Of a stretch of 64,000 nucleotides of DNA, positions 1 to 10,338 are shown piece after piece. Made by a program: the position numbers and the translations under genes. The notes beneath the pieces are model-generated. The model worked only from the letters and a program-made list of their open reading frames with translations, was not told where the DNA came from and searched no databases. How positions within the stretch are numbered: position 1 is the first letter of the stretch; every line of letters begins with the position of its first letter. Origin of the DNA: Roseiarcus sp963813555 (GTDB lineage Bacteria; Pseudomonadota; Alphaproteobacteria; Rhizobiales; Beijerinckiaceae); contig CAWEZX010000010.1 in assembly GCA_963813555.1 (NCBI GenBank), forward strand, positions 434,001 through 498,000. The letters are read 5' to 3'.

Positions 1-1
1 G

Positions 2-358
2 CGGCATCATGTCGATTGCTGGCTCGTCAACACTGGATGGACGGGTGGCAAGTTCGGGGCCGGAAGGCGCATGCCGATCCGGGTGACGCGCCGCCTGGTG
101 GCGGCCGCGCTCGACGGCTCGTTGCATCGGGTCGAATTCCGCACCGAACCGCACTTCGGTCTCGCCGTGCCGGCGCAAGTGCCTGGCGTCGAGCCCCACA
201 TTCTCGATCCGATCAAGACCTGGCGCAATAAGGCTGAGTTCGCCGAAGTCGCCGGCCGCCTGGTGCAGATGTTCCGGGACAACTTCAAGCGGTTCGAGAC
301 TCACGCCGACGAGCGTGTGCGCGCCGCCGGCCCGACGCCGCGGATTGCGTTGGCCTGA
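2..358 (+). CDS. pckA: ATP-dependent phosphoenolpyruvate carboxykinase, C-terminal part
   Basis: Only the last 118 codons are present; the 5' part lies left of the window. PckA converts oxaloacetate and ATP to phosphoenolpyruvate, CO2 and ADP in the cytosol, the entry step of gluconeogenesis. Reading from base 2 gives the family's C-terminal signature NTGWTGGKFGAGRRM, then the conserved segments PIRVTRRLVAAALDGSL and PGVEPHILDP, and a normal TGA stop. Identification rests on recall of these conserved strings. No frameshift is visible. Nothing in the window says how it is regulated, and the next gene points towards it from the right. Confidence 0.9.
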   Translation, partial: RHHVDCWLVNTGWTGGKFGAGRRMPIRVTRRLVAAALDGSLHRVEFRTEPHFGLAVPAQVPGVEPHILDPIKTWRNKAEFAEVAGRLVQMFRDNFKRFETHADERVRAAGPTPRIALA

Positions 359-677
359 CGGACCGAACCAGCTTCGCGCAATCCACACGTCTCGGCAAAG
401 GCTTGGATGCTCGCTGTCGGAGGGCATGAGCGGCGGTCGACGGGCGCCTTGCTCCTGATGGCGGGATGGTCGTCAAAGAGCCGCTGATCCGCTAGCCCGT
501 CCGGAACCGCCTGAGCGCCGCTTGCGCTTCCGGCGCGGCAAAGACACCCTTCGAAGGCCGCGCCCCGCGAACCGGTTTCGAAGGTCGCGCCGCTCAGTTG
601 CGCAAAGGAGATGTTAAGCCACTGAAAATATTGGCGCGCGTAAACTTGTGTGCGGGCGCGCCCGGATCAGACTTGCG
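359..677. other. Intergenic stretch without a recognisable gene
   Basis: This 319-base gap lies between the convergent ends of pckA and the small anchored protein. I see no convincing open frame, no T-tailed hairpin and no known repeat in it. It may hold the pckA transcript end, but no terminator can be pointed to. Confidence 0.5.
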
Positions 678-1262
678 CTACTTCGCCGCCAGAGAAGCAA
701 GGCGTTCGCGAGCCCCGCTCGCGCCGGCGGCAAGCGCGCGCGCATAATAATCGCGCGCTTTTGCCCCATCGCCCTTGAGCCCGACGACGCCGAGACGGCC
801 GAGGGTCGACGGATCAAACGTGTCGCCGAGCGCAACAAGCGCGCGGGCGTCGCCGGCCGCGGCGGCGCTGACAAAGAACGCGCGCGCCGTCGCGATGTCG
901 CCCTTGGCGAAGGCCACGAGGCCTTCAGCGCAAAGCCGGCGAGCTTCGTCGATCGGTATCGCCAGCGTCGCGCCGGGGCCGCCGGCTCCTTGCTGCGGGG
1001 CGCCGGGCTGGTCGCGCAGCGCATTCGCCAGCTTTCCAATCGCGGCCTTGTCTATCGGCTGAGCCGTTATTGCCGGCGCCGTCCGCTTGACTAGGGCGGC
1101 AAGCGGGGTGACGAAAATCGGCTGCTCGACCGCAGCCTTCACGTGCATGGCCGACGGCTCAAGCCGAGGCCAGCACGCTAACACCAGCATGCCCGCGATT
1201 AGGGCAGCGAGGACGCTGGAGAGTGCTTTCCAGGAAATGGCCAGCGTTCCGTCTCCTCTCAC
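678..1262 (-). CDS. Membrane-anchored small protein with Sel1/TPR-like C-terminus
   Basis: 194 residues, no family recognised with certainty. An N-terminal hydrophobic stretch (about residues 13-31, SSVLAALIAGMLVLACW) should anchor it in the inner membrane with the rest in the periplasm. The C-terminal half is alanine-rich and helical, with short repeats such as ARAFFVSAAAAGDARALVALG and ARDYYARALAAGA; the spacing resembles Sel1-like or TPR helices that bind partner proteins. Its GTG start overlaps the TGA of the TAXI gene upstream (GTGA), so the two are probably translationally coupled. That pairing suggests a role with the TAXI protein, but this is inference. The function is unknown. Confidence 0.7.
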   Translation of the reverse strand: MRGDGTLAISWKALSSVLAALIAGMLVLACWPRLEPSAMHVKAAVEQPIFVTPLAALVKRTAPAITAQPIDKAAIGKLANALRDQPGAPQQGAGGPGATLAIPIDEARRLCAEGLVAFAKGDIATARAFFVSAAAAGDARALVALGDTFDPSTLGRLGVVGLKGDGAKARDYYARALAAGASGARERLASLAAK

Positions 1263-2581
1263 TGCATCAGCCCGCGCCAGCGCGTCAGGCCGTCGTAAAG
1301 TCGATCCGAATCATCCGCGCTTGGCCAACCAGCCGAAGCGGCGGCCGACTTGGCCGAGGCGCGGAACGCCTCGAGAGAGGCGTCGACCGAAGATTTCTTC
1401 GCATCCAACCAGCTTTGCGCCGCGCCAAGTCGGGGCCAGGGCCCGGTCGGCCATGAGGCGTCCGCCGCCAGATTGACGTCGCGCCAATGCGAGTCGTGCT
1501 CGCCGCCCAGGAAACCGTCATAGTTGTCAAAGAAGATGCGCGCAACCCGGTCGAGGCCAGCCGCACGCGGCGATCCTGGCGCCGCATCGAGGGCGATAAG
1601 CGCCATCGGCTCGCCGACCGTTTCGACAGGATCGGCCGCGCTGACAAGATTGGGCCGGTCGGCCGCGGTGATGTGAGCCGGAGCGTAGACCGGCTCCAAT
1701 GTCGGCGACCACGAAACGGGGACGATATGAAAGCGACCGTCGCTGCCGAAGTCCTTGAGCGCTGGCGATTCTTCCGCGCCGAGAACAACGACCGCGTCCA
1801 CTTTGCCGGCCGAGAGCCGGTCCAGCGCTTCCGGCAATGGCTCGTTGGTCTGATTCGCAGTCACCCCGAGGCGGGAAAACAACATTCTCCCACTGGTCGA
1901 TGTCGCGCTGTCCAGATCGCCGAAGCTTACAATTCTTCCCTGTAGGTCTCTAATGGACTTCACCTCGCGAGAGGCGATTACAGCCAGGGTTTCGGGCGGG
2001 AGGCGGGCCACAAACGGAGCGCGCTTGATCCAGTCGGGGTCGCCCTTGGCGCTGGACAGGAGGCTGTCGAGGGAAACGATGGCGAAGTCCGCCACGTCGG
2101 CCTTGAGGACCTTGCCGAGACCGTTTGGCGAGGTGGAGCCGACAATTGCGCGTCCCGGCGCGCCGCTGCCGCTCAGGACCGCCGCGAAATCGCCGGCCAT
2201 TCGGCTTGCCCGAGCGTCGCCAGGATCCGCAAGGACTGTGAACCCCTTCGCAACTACTGGTTGTGATTCCGGAGCGAGCGCAAGGATCCGTTTTCCAGCC
2301 GCGGGCGCGACGGATTGACGCGCGTATCTGCCTAGGGCGCTGCCACGCCAAGCGCCATGCCACAATATTCGCTTGCCGTTCTTGTAGACAGGACGGCCGT
2401 AAGGCACCATGCCGTAGGGGATTTTCTGGGCGTCGGCCGCGAAGTCCCCTGCCGCTAGCAGCATTGCAAAACTCAGCCCAGCAGCCGCGGACAAGGCACC
2501 GCGCCGCGCCCCCCGCCCAAGCTTCCCCGGACCAAAACACAAAAGTATCGGGCGCCCGCCCTGACGCTTCCCGCTCGTCAT
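1259..2581 (-). CDS. TAXI-family extracytoplasmic solute-binding protein
   Basis: About 440 residues. After an N-terminal signal sequence (hydrophobic core GALSAAAGLSFAMLLAAG, likely cleaved near ADAQ) comes a TAXI-type binding fold: ADFAIVSLDSLL, the LPPETLAVIASREVKSIRDLQGRIVSFG region typical of the family, and a C-terminal helix-rich tail. TAXI proteins are periplasmic receptors for TRAP transporters, usually for carboxylates, but no TRAP permease gene is adjacent here, so the protein may serve in sensing or with a distant permease. I chose the ATG at 2581 because it directly precedes the basic signal-peptide region; a TTG at 2626 and an ATG at 2614 are also in frame. A GTGA overlap couples it to the anchored protein downstream. 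The ligand is unknown. Confidence 0.75.
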   Translation of the reverse strand: MTSGKRQGGRPILLCFGPGKLGRGARRGALSAAAGLSFAMLLAAGDFAADAQKIPYGMVPYGRPVYKNGKRILWHGAWRGSALGRYARQSVAPAAGKRILALAPESQPVVAKGFTVLADPGDARASRMAGDFAAVLSGSGAPGRAIVGSTSPNGLGKVLKADVADFAIVSLDSLLSSAKGDPDWIKRAPFVARLPPETLAVIASREVKSIRDLQGRIVSFGDLDSATSTSGRMLFSRLGVTANQTNEPLPEALDRLSAGKVDAVVVLGAEESPALKDFGSDGRFHIVPVSWSPTLEPVYAPAHITAADRPNLVSAADPVETVGEPMALIALDAAPGSPRAAGLDRVARIFFDNYDGFLGGEHDSHWRDVNLAADASWPTGPWPRLGAAQSWLDAKKSSVDASLEAFRASAKSAAASAGWPSADDSDRLYDGLTRWRGLMQ

Positions 2582-2689
2582 CGTTGCAACCTTGGCCAGC
2601 AAATGCGACCTCATCAAGGCGATCAAGACATCGCTCCGCTGCGGAAGTGCAACGGAAAGTTGACATCGACGCTGCGAACCGTGGCGCGT

Positions 2690-5600
2690 TTAGGACGCGG
2701 CTGCTAAGGCGTCGAGCGCCGCATGAAGCTCCTCCTCGCCGATCGGCGCCAGCGTCGGCCCATCGAGGTAGACGAGCGCCGCGCGGATCGCCGCGTCGCG
2801 GTAAAACGGCTGCACAGCGGCGCGATACAGCGCAAGCTGAACGACGTGGGCTGCGGGCGCGCGATCTGGCTTTTCGCCCAGTTTGAAGTCGACGATCAAT
2901 ACACCTTCGTCGGTTGCGGCGAGGCGGTCAAGACGGCCGCTGTATGGCAGGTCGGGGCGGCCCGGCCGCGGCAGAAATCCCGTCAGCGCGACTTCGCTTC
3001 GCGAGCCGGCGCCGAAGAGGAGGCTCAGTTCCGGCGCCCCGATCGCCGCCACGACCTTGGAGGCGAGCGCCGCGCGCGCTGATTCGGCAAGCCCGCCGCC
3101 CCACAGGTCGAGGTAGGCTGTCGCCGCGCCCAGGCGCCGTTCCGGCGCGAGGTTCGGCAGCATCTCGAGCAAAGTATGCGCTAGCCGTCCTTCGAGGGCC
3201 CGTTGGCGGTCGCCCCCAACTGCCCCGCTGGCGCGCGACGGGTTGAGCGCGGGAGCCACCGTCTCGGGCGCCGCATTGGAAGTAAGCCAGCCGGGCACGG
3301 CGTCGAGGGCGAGCGCGGGGGCCGTTTCGCGGCCATCCTCGGCGCGAAGGCCCTCGCCAAAGCACAGGATCGTCCCGCCCCCACCGAACGGCGCCGGCGC
3401 TTTGACGAGCGCGTCGGCAAGGCCCAAATAGACCAGATCATACCAGCAATCGGCGGGCCGGCTTCTCAAGGTCTCATAGCCAGCGACGATAAGGCGCTGA
3501 GCCGCGCGGGTCATGGCGACATAGAGGAGCCGCCGATGTTCGCCCGCCTGAGCCTCGCGCGCCTCGGCCCGTGCTGCGGCGACCGCCTCGGCGTCCTCGG
3601 ACGCCTTCTTGGCCCAGGCGAGCAATGGCGAATCGCTCGGACTCGCCGCCGAAAGCCGCACCAGCTTGGGTTCGTGCCTCGAATCGGGCCCGCCGCAGGC
3701 GTCGGGCAGAAAGACGATCGGCGCCTCGAAGTCCTTTGCTGGCGTGGACGGTCAACACGCGAACCCCTTCCGTCTCGACGTCCATGTCGCGCTTGATTTC
3801 GACCTCGGCCGATTCGACCTCGCCTAGAAAATTGTGCAGCGACGGCGCTTCGCGCTGCTCATGCGCCAGCGCCAGGGTCAAGAATTCGTCGATCGGATCG
3901 ACGGCTTCGGGTCCGAGCCGGCCGATCAGCGCTCGCCGGCCGCCGTCCTCGCCAAGCAGCAGCGCATAAAAAGCAAACGGCGAAAGCGCCTTCGCCCGCG
4001 TGGCCCATGCGGCCAGCCGGCGCGCGGCTTCGAGGGCGATGCCTTCATTCGCGCCCGCGATCGCTTCAGCGAGCGAACCGCTTCGTCTCGCCGCAATATT
4101 CATAAGGGCGTCGTCGTCAAAACCGATCAGCGGCGACTTGAGCGCGGACGCCAGCGTCAGATCATCGTCGGGCAGCAGCGCCGCGCGGCCGGCGGCGATG
4201 AGATCCATCACGGCGATATGGTCCTTGAGCTTGAGCCGGTCGGCGCCGGCGGTCTTCACATCCGCGGCCTTGAGCGCTCGGATCATCGCCTCGAAAAAGG
4301 CGTTGCGGGTGCGAACCAGGATCATGACATCGCTTTCGCGAATGCGCCTGATTTCCCCGGACGCCGGATCGACCACGCGCTCGGGCGAGGTCGGCCTCAG
4401 CCAACCTTTGATGACTTCAGCGATCCGCTTTGCGAGGACAACCGGAGGGTCGTCCTGAGCTGGCTGCTCGAGCACGCGCCAGTCTCCCGGCTCCAGCGTT
4501 GGAGTTGCCGCGATCGGCGGCCAAAGCTCGACCACGCCTTTCAAGTCGCGGCGGATCGCCTGGTGACTTGGAGACGGCTCCCCGGCGGCCGCAACGCCGC
4601 GCCAGGCCAGTTCAGTTCGAAAGGTCCTGTCGACGGCGCCGAGAATCGTTGGCGACGACCGGAACGAGAAGGTTAAGGGCACATCGGCGAACGGCTGTTC
4701 AGCATCGTGATGACGCCTTGCGAATGCCCGCTTCATCTCCGCGAACATCTCGGGCGCGGCGCCCTGGAAGGCGAAGATCGACTGCTTCTCGTCGCCGACC
4801 GCGAAGACGGTGCGGTTCTTGGGCCGCGCGCCGGCGCCGGCGAAAAACTCGGCGCTTAGCGCCGCAAGAATTCCCCATTGCGGCTGAGATGCGTCCTGAG
4901 CTTCATCGAGCAGCAGGTGATCGAGCCCATAGTCGAGCTTGTGCAGCACCCACGCGGCGCTCGAACGTGTGACCAGCGCCAGCGCACGCACGATCTGATC
5001 GTTGAAATCAAGCGCGCCGCGCTCGGCTTTCATGCGCGCGAAGGCCGCCAGGATTGATCGCGCGACCACGAACAGGGCGGCGCTGCGTTCAAGCGTCAGC
5101 GCAGCGCGCCTGCGCTCGCGCAAGGGGTGCAACCGGGCCTGCTCGCGACGCAGGTCATCCTCGAGCGCTGGAAACTTTTCGCACAGACCCTTGGTCGCAA
5201 CCTGGCCATTCTCGCCTCCGCGAGGCTCGCCTTCGCCGCCATCTTTGAAAAACGCGTCGAGTAGCGCCTGGACGCGAGCTTGGCGAACACTATCTTGATC
5301 GGCCGCGCGAAGGTTCGCCGCAATGTTCTGGTCGTGTTTCTTGCCGACCTCGAGAGCCTGCGCCCACGTCTCGCGTCGCCTGCGCTCAACTTCGCCGCCG
5401 AGCATCTCGGCCTCGACGCTCGCGACCGTCGCGCCGGGCGCAAGACCGAGCGGACCGCGAAGCGCTGCGGCATAGCCTGACGCATCGTCGTGGGCGCTGA
5501 ACGCGTCGGCGCGGCCCAACGCCTCCATAAGAAGCTCATCAAACCTCGCCGCGCCCAATTCGCGCGCCACCAGGTCGAGCGCGCTTTTGCTTTCGCTCGA

Positions 5601-6120
5601 CGCGCTGAGCTCGGCGAACGCCGCGTCGCGCGCCTCACGCAGCAACCGCTTCAATTCGCTTTCGTCAAGAACGCTGAAATGAGCCGGGACGTTGGCCTCG
5701 AAGGGAAAGAGCCGCAGCAGCCTCTCGGCGAAGGCGTGCAGCGTCTGAAATCTTGAGGCCGCCCGGGGTCTCGATCGTACGCGCGAACAATTGGCGCGCG
5801 AAGACGAGATCATGCGGACCGGGGGTCTCCGCGCCGCAGTCGACGATTGCTTTCGTAAGCTCACTGTCGTTGAGGCTCGTCCACTGTGCGAGCCGGCTGA
5901 AAACGCGGTCGGCCATGTTGGCGGCCGCCGCCTTGGTGTAAGCGAGGCACAGGATCTGCGCCGGCGGCGTTCCATCGAGCAGGAGCCGCAGCACGCGCTG
6001 GGTGAGCACGTGGGTCTTGCCGCTGCCAGCGTTGGCGGAGACCCAGGCGGATGTTCTCGGATTTGAGGCCCGGGCCTGCCGCTGCCTTAAGGGTTCGGGA
6101 ATGGCGAGAGCGCGGCTCAA
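2690..6120 (-). pseudogene. addA: AddA helicase-nuclease subunit, two apparent frameshifts
   Basis: UvrD-like helicase with a C-terminal nuclease; with AddB it processes double-strand ends for RecA loading. Walker A is near the N-terminus (SANAGSGKTHVLTQR, about residues 25-40). DEAQDASQPQWG and GDEKQSIFAFQGA lie in the middle, VLTVHASKGL and RRLLYVAMTRA in the last third, and the nuclease motif VLIVDFKLGEK is near the end. The reading frame is broken twice, at 5747-5752 and 3728-3733. Each break is cured by removing one base, giving about 1142 residues, the usual AddA length. Both sites read as a GANTC motif with one extra base, so the gene is probably intact and the breaks are sequencing errors. 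A TTG start at 6120 overlaps the addB stop (TTGA); an ATG at 6162 is an alternative. Confidence 0.9.
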
Positions 6121-9100
6121 GGCGTATCCCCCAAATCGCTCTCGCCTCCGGTCGCCGACCATTCCTTGATGCGCGCAAGATGGTCGTAGTCCGAGAAACG
6201 GGGCGCGAATTTGGGGAACGGGCGCGACAGATAAGGCGTGTCCACACAGGCGAACGCATCGAGCAACGTCTTGAGACCGGCGAAATGCTGCTCCGCTAGG
6301 TCGCCGATATTCTCGCCTTTTCCGCCGGCGTGCTTTTCTTCGCCGCCCGCCGCGCCTCCAACCTTGAGATAAATCGCCTCCTCGGTCTCGAGCAGCGGCA
6401 GCCCCTCAAATCCGCCCAGCCGCAGCATCGCCGCCTCCAAGGTCAATTGAGGCGAAAAACCGGCCTTGACTTCCTTCGCGATCGGCGGGGCTCCGCTCTT
6501 GTAGTCGATGAGCCGCGCGCCGCCCGATTGCAGAGCGTCGATCCGGTCCGCGCGCGCGCTGAGCTTGAACGGCGTTCCGCTATCGAGCGGCACAACGATC
6601 GCGCCCTGCCGCTCGACCCAAATTTGCGCAATGGCGCCGCGCGTTTTGCGCTCGAAGGCGAGAAAGAAGTCGAGGCCCTTTTCGATATTGGGCCACTGGA
6701 GCGCGAAGGCCGGATCGTCGTGGAACAGCGCAAAGCGCGTCCGCGCAATGGAGAGCAGACGGTCACGCGCCTCGGATGGAAGGGCGCCGGAGGGATATTC
6801 CTCGACAAACTCCTGCAGCGCGGCGTGCCACGCCATTCCCGTTTCGCGAGGCCCAATGTCGCGTTCGACGGCTTCCAGCGCCTTCAATCGCAGAATGTAT
6901 TCGGCGTAGATTGCATAAGGATCGCGCCGCAAAGTCTCAATTCGGGTCACGCTCAGCGCTTTTGGGCGAAGCTCGACAGGAGGGCGCGGCGCCGGTCTTC
7001 GCTGTGGCTGGAACTCAGCAGGGTGGTCCAGCGCACGCGCGAAGGCGAGATAGCGCTGGCCGCGCTCTTCGGGCTCCATCATCGCCTTGGGCCCGGCGGC
7101 GGCCGCCATGCGCTGCAGAAAGCGTGAGGCGACGGTCGGCTGACCGCCGCGTTTCTTTGCGCGGCTCAAGATCGCTTCGTTCGCCCCGAGCGCGGAGACG
7201 AAATCGTGCGCCGTCTGGCCGATGCGCCGCTCCGGCGCCGAAAGTCCGAGCGTGGCGCGCATCGGCCGGTTGAGAAAAGCGTCAGTCTCGACCGCGGGCG
7301 GCCAGACCGTTTCGTCGAGGCCGGCCAGAAGCACGCGATCGAAGCTGAGCAGACGGGCTTCGAGCAGGCCAAGGATCATGAGGCGCGGGTGGCCGCCGCT
7401 CGCCGCCGGAGCGCGCGCCGCCGCCAGCGCGTCATCGAACAAGGCGGCGTACTCGCTGAGCGCTGTCGGGAAGCTCTCGATCGCCGCCTCGCTCCATTCG
7501 TCCATGAGCTGCGTCAATTCCTCGAATCCGTGGGCGTTCTCCATCGAGCCGTCCAGTCCTGCGACGGTGGCGGCGAGCGATCCTCGATGCTGAGTGAGGC
7601 AGTCGCGCAAGGAACCGCAGGGGCCAAGGGCGCGCAAGGGAGCGAGCACGCTTGCGACATTGCGCGCGAGCGCCTCCGCGGCCTGCCGGTCGGCCTCGCC
7701 GATGCGGCGGATTGCGGGATGCGCATGCCTGTCATCGGCGGCTGCGCGCGCGGCTGCGAAGGCGCGATCGAGATCATCGAGGGAGGCAAGCGGGATGGCG
7801 CGAAAGATGGCGAGCTCGAGCGCCCGCGTCGCGGCTTCGACTTGGCCGAGCGAGCGGCCGAAGCGGGCCGCAGGGTGCATGAGGACGGCCAGAAACGAGC
7901 GCGGCGTGAACTCGATCGCCGCTTCAAGGATGAGCCTGGCCAGCGCCCCCGCGGGGCTTTGCCCCAATGTTCGTCCGGCCGAATCCTCGACCTCCACGCC
8001 CCAGCGGGCAAGCTCAGCCGAGACCCGGCGCGCAATCGAGGGGTCGGGCGTGATAAGAGCCGCGGTCTTGCCCGGCGTCTCCAGCGTTTCGCGCATCGCA
8101 ATCGCCAGCGCGAGCGCCTCTTCGTTCTCGTTGCCGGCGACAACGATTGTGACGCCTTGGAGCGCGGCGGCGAGCGCAAGCGGCGACAACGTCCACCCCC
8201 GCTCGCGCCAGAGATGGGTCGACTCAGCGGGGCGAAGGACTTCGCTCAGGAAGGCGGAGCGCGCCGCGAGCGGCGGGGACGGCGAGCCGAGGGGTATGAC
8301 CTCGTCGCGCTTGACACCGATCTCGCCAATCAGCCGATGCAGCAGGGCCTGCGGATGCCCCGCGAGCCCGAGCGAAGCGTCCTCGCTGGCCCCGATCATC
8401 GCCCATGTGCGGTCGTCGAGATTGAGGTCGAGATCGGGCAGCACGACGGCGCCTTGCGGCGCGCAAGCGATAGCTGCGATGAGGCGGGCGGTCGCGCGAT
8501 TGGCGCCGGTCGAGCCGGCGATGATGGTTGGACCGCGCCGCGGGCTATCGAGCGCTTTGATTTCTTCGTCGATGAGCAGCGCGGTCCGCTTCGCCCGGTC
8601 GATGAGGCCGCGTTCGGCCAGCCATTCCGGCCAATGAGCGAAGGCGATCTTGAGGAAATCGAGGGTGATGCGCCAATAGGGATCATAAAGATCTGGCGCC
8701 AGCGTTTCGAGCTTCGTCCACGGCGCGCCCTCGATGATCATGTCGTCGATCAGCGCGGCGAGGTCGCCCGCGAGCGCGTAATTCTGCGCGGGCGTCGCGG
8801 CGACCAACGCAGGCTCTGCAGGATCGACGACGAGCTGTCCGTTGGCGTCCGCCTGGCGAATCGCGCCTTTGAGCGCCTTTCCCCAGGCGCGGGTCAGGGT
8901 CGCGAGCGCATGGCGGCGCGTCAACGCGCCGACCGCGGGCGGCACGGCCGCGCGCGGCGCCTCCTCGCCCTCCGGGTCGAAGAGGGTCGCCGTCTCATCG
9001 GGCTCAAAGGCGCCGAGCGGAGCGATGCGCGGCAGCAGCAGGCTTCGTGCTCCGCTCGCCGAAAGCAGCGCTTTGGCGAGAGCCTGAGCGGCGCGCTGGG

Positions 9101-9254
9101 TCGGCACATAGATCGTGGCGTCCGCGAGCGCGAACGCGCCGCCCTTGCCCGGGAAGCCATCGATCAAGACGCCGTCCAGGAGCGCGCGGCTCAATGTCGG
9201 CAGAAACGCCGCCCCGGAGGGAATCGTGAAAACTCGCGGCGCGCGATGGGCCAT
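6117..9254 (-). CDS. addB: Double-strand break repair protein AddB
   Basis: 1045 residues, uninterrupted. AddB is the partner of AddA in the alphaproteobacterial equivalent of RecBCD; it contributes an inactivated helicase-like fold and a second nuclease that trims the 5'-ended strand. The N-terminus carries FTIPSGAAFLPTLSRALL and DATIYVPTQRAAQALA, typical of alphaproteobacterial AddB. Near residue 915-925 the sequence RLIDYKSGAPP provides the PD-(D/E)XK nuclease motif, preceded by the ARADRIDAL segment. Cysteines that could form an iron-sulfur cluster are few, as is usual in this branch. It lies directly upstream of addA, sharing a TTGA junction, so both are made from one transcript. The 61 bases upstream separate it from cobC on the same strand. 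Confidence 0.92.
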   Translation of the reverse strand: MAHRAPRVFTIPSGAAFLPTLSRALLDGVLIDGFPGKGGAFALADATIYVPTQRAAQALAKALLSASGARSLLLPRIAPLGAFEPDETATLFDPEGEEAPRAAVPPAVGALTRRHALATLTRAWGKALKGAIRQADANGQLVVDPAEPALVAATPAQNYALAGDLAALIDDMIIEGAPWTKLETLAPDLYDPYWRITLDFLKIAFAHWPEWLAERGLIDRAKRTALLIDEEIKALDSPRRGPTIIAGSTGANRATARLIAAIACAPQGAVVLPDLDLNLDDRTWAMIGASEDASLGLAGHPQALLHRLIGEIGVKRDEVIPLGSPSPPLAARSAFLSEVLRPAESTHLWRERGWTLSPLALAAALQGVTIVVAGNENEEALALAIAMRETLETPGKTAALITPDPSIARRVSAELARWGVEVEDSAGRTLGQSPAGALARLILEAAIEFTPRSFLAVLMHPAARFGRSLGQVEAATRALELAIFRAIPLASLDDLDRAFAAARAAADDRHAHPAIRRIGEADRQAAEALARNVASVLAPLRALGPCGSLRDCLTQHRGSLAATVAGLDGSMENAHGFEELTQLMDEWSEAAIESFPTALSEYAALFDDALAAARAPAASGGHPRLMILGLLEARLLSFDRVLLAGLDETVWPPAVETDAFLNRPMRATLGLSAPERRIGQTAHDFVSALGANEAILSRAKKRGGQPTVASRFLQRMAAAAGPKAMMEPEERGQRYLAFARALDHPAEFQPQRRPAPRPPVELRPKALSVTRIETLRRDPYAIYAEYILRLKALEAVERDIGPRETGMAWHAALQEFVEEYPSGALPSEARDRLLSIARTRFALFHDDPAFALQWPNIEKGLDFFLAFERKTRGAIAQIWVERQGAIVVPLDSGTPFKLSARADRIDALQSGGARLIDYKSGAPPIAKEVKAGFSPQLTLEAAMLRLGGFEGLPLLETEEAIYLKVGGAAGGEEKHAGGKGENIGDLAEQHFAGLKTLLDAFACVDTPYLSRPFPKFAPRFSDYDHLARIKEWSATGGESDLGDTP

Positions 9255-9315
9255 GCGCGCCTTTTATGCGGCGCGCGCGGGAAAACAAGCGGGTCGGCTG
9301 GTGGAGGCCTTTGGG

Positions 9316-10338
9316 TCACGCTCGCAGCGCCACAGCGAGCCTTTCCCACGCATTCTCGTCGCCGGGAATCCCGAATCGGAGCCGATCCGGAGCGGCCGCA
9401 AAAGGGCGGGCGAGAATTCCTGCGGCGAGCAGGCGCTCAAAGGCGGCGCGCGCGTCGGCATGCGCGGCCAGTCGAAACAGGCGAGTTCCACCGATGATCC
9501 GCCAGTCGGCCCCGCGCAGGAGGGCGTCGAGACGCGCGGCGTCGCTGCTTAGGCGCGTGCGCGTTGCTTCCAGCCAGTCCGAATCGGCGAGCGCGCGAAC
9601 CCCGACCGCAATCGCCGGACCGCTGACTGGCCACGGCCCCAGGCCAGCCCGCAAGAACTGGACGATGTCCGGCGAGGCGATCGCGAAACCGAGACGAAGC
9701 CCGGCAAGCCCATAAGTCTTGCCGAAGGAGCGCAGCACGACCGCGCCGCTCGAAGGCAGCGTTGATGCAATGCTTTCGCTCTCGGCGTCGAAATCAGCGA
9801 AGGCCTCGTCGACGATGAGCACCCCTCCGCGCGGCGCAAGGCGCTCGTGTAGCGCCAGGAGGTCGTCGTGCGGAATGATCCGGCCGTCAGGATTGTTCGG
9901 ATTGACCACGATCGCAACGTCGAAGCCATCCAATTCTTCGAGCCGCTTCACCTCAATCGCGCGAGCGCCTGCCGCGGCGAAGGCGGATGCAAAACCGCTG
10001 TAGGTCGGCCCTAACGCGCAAACCGCCCCATGCGGCAATATGAGAGAGAGCGCCTGGATGAGCGCCTGTGAGCCGGAGCCCGCGACCACGCTTCCAGCGG
10101 CGACGTTGTAGCGGAGGCCGGCGGCAGCCTCGAGCTCTGCGAGCGCTCCATTCTCGGGCAATCGTGACCACGCTTCGGCCTCAAGATCGGGCAGGGGATA
10201 GGCGTGCGGATTGATGCCCGTGGAGAGATCGATCCAAGGCTTCGGCGCGCCGGGCGCGCGCCGGCGGGCGACTTCGAGCGCCCCGCCGTGATAGGTGAAC
10301 GCCCGGTACTCCGCCGTCCAATCCAACCCCGCCGTCAT
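9316..10338 (-). CDS. cobC: CobC, threonine-phosphate decarboxylase-type aminotransferase
   Basis: 340 residues, PLP-dependent fold type I. In the aerobic pathway it makes (R)-1-amino-2-propanol phosphate from threonine phosphate for the nucleotide loop; it acts with CobD. Signatures are YHGGALEVARRR near residue 16, WIDLSTGINPH, VAGSGSQALIQAL, VVNPNNPDG, VDEAFADF and RSFGKTYGLAGLRLG, where the Lys near residue 207 should bind PLP. The ATG at 10338 is supported by an AGGAG element 8 bases upstream. That element and the start lie inside the beginning of the oppositely oriented cobD: the two start codons overlap as CATG. A promoter for cobC must therefore sit within cobD coding sequence. Confidence 0.9.
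   Translation of the reverse strand: MTAGLDWTAEYRAFTYHGGALEVARRRAPGAPKPWIDLSTGINPHAYPLPDLEAEAWSRLPENGALAELEAAAGLRYNVAAGSVVAGSGSQALIQALSLILPHGAVCALGPTYSGFASAFAAAGARAIEVKRLEELDGFDVAIVVNPNNPDGRIIPHDDLLALHERLAPRGGVLIVDEAFADFDAESESIASTLPSSGAVVLRSFGKTYGLAGLRLGFAIASPDIVQFLRAGLGPWPVSGPAIAVGVRALADSDWLEATRTRLSSDAARLDALLRGADWRIIGGTRLFRLAAHADARAAFERLLAAGILARPFAAAPDRLRFGIPGDENAWERLAVALRA

Noticed and set aside
7206..9497. 763-codon open frame on the plus strand
   Set aside because: It lies antisense to addB, whose protein matches its family over the full length. Long mirror frames are expected at this GC content, and the translation is a low-complexity Arg/Gly/Ala mix.
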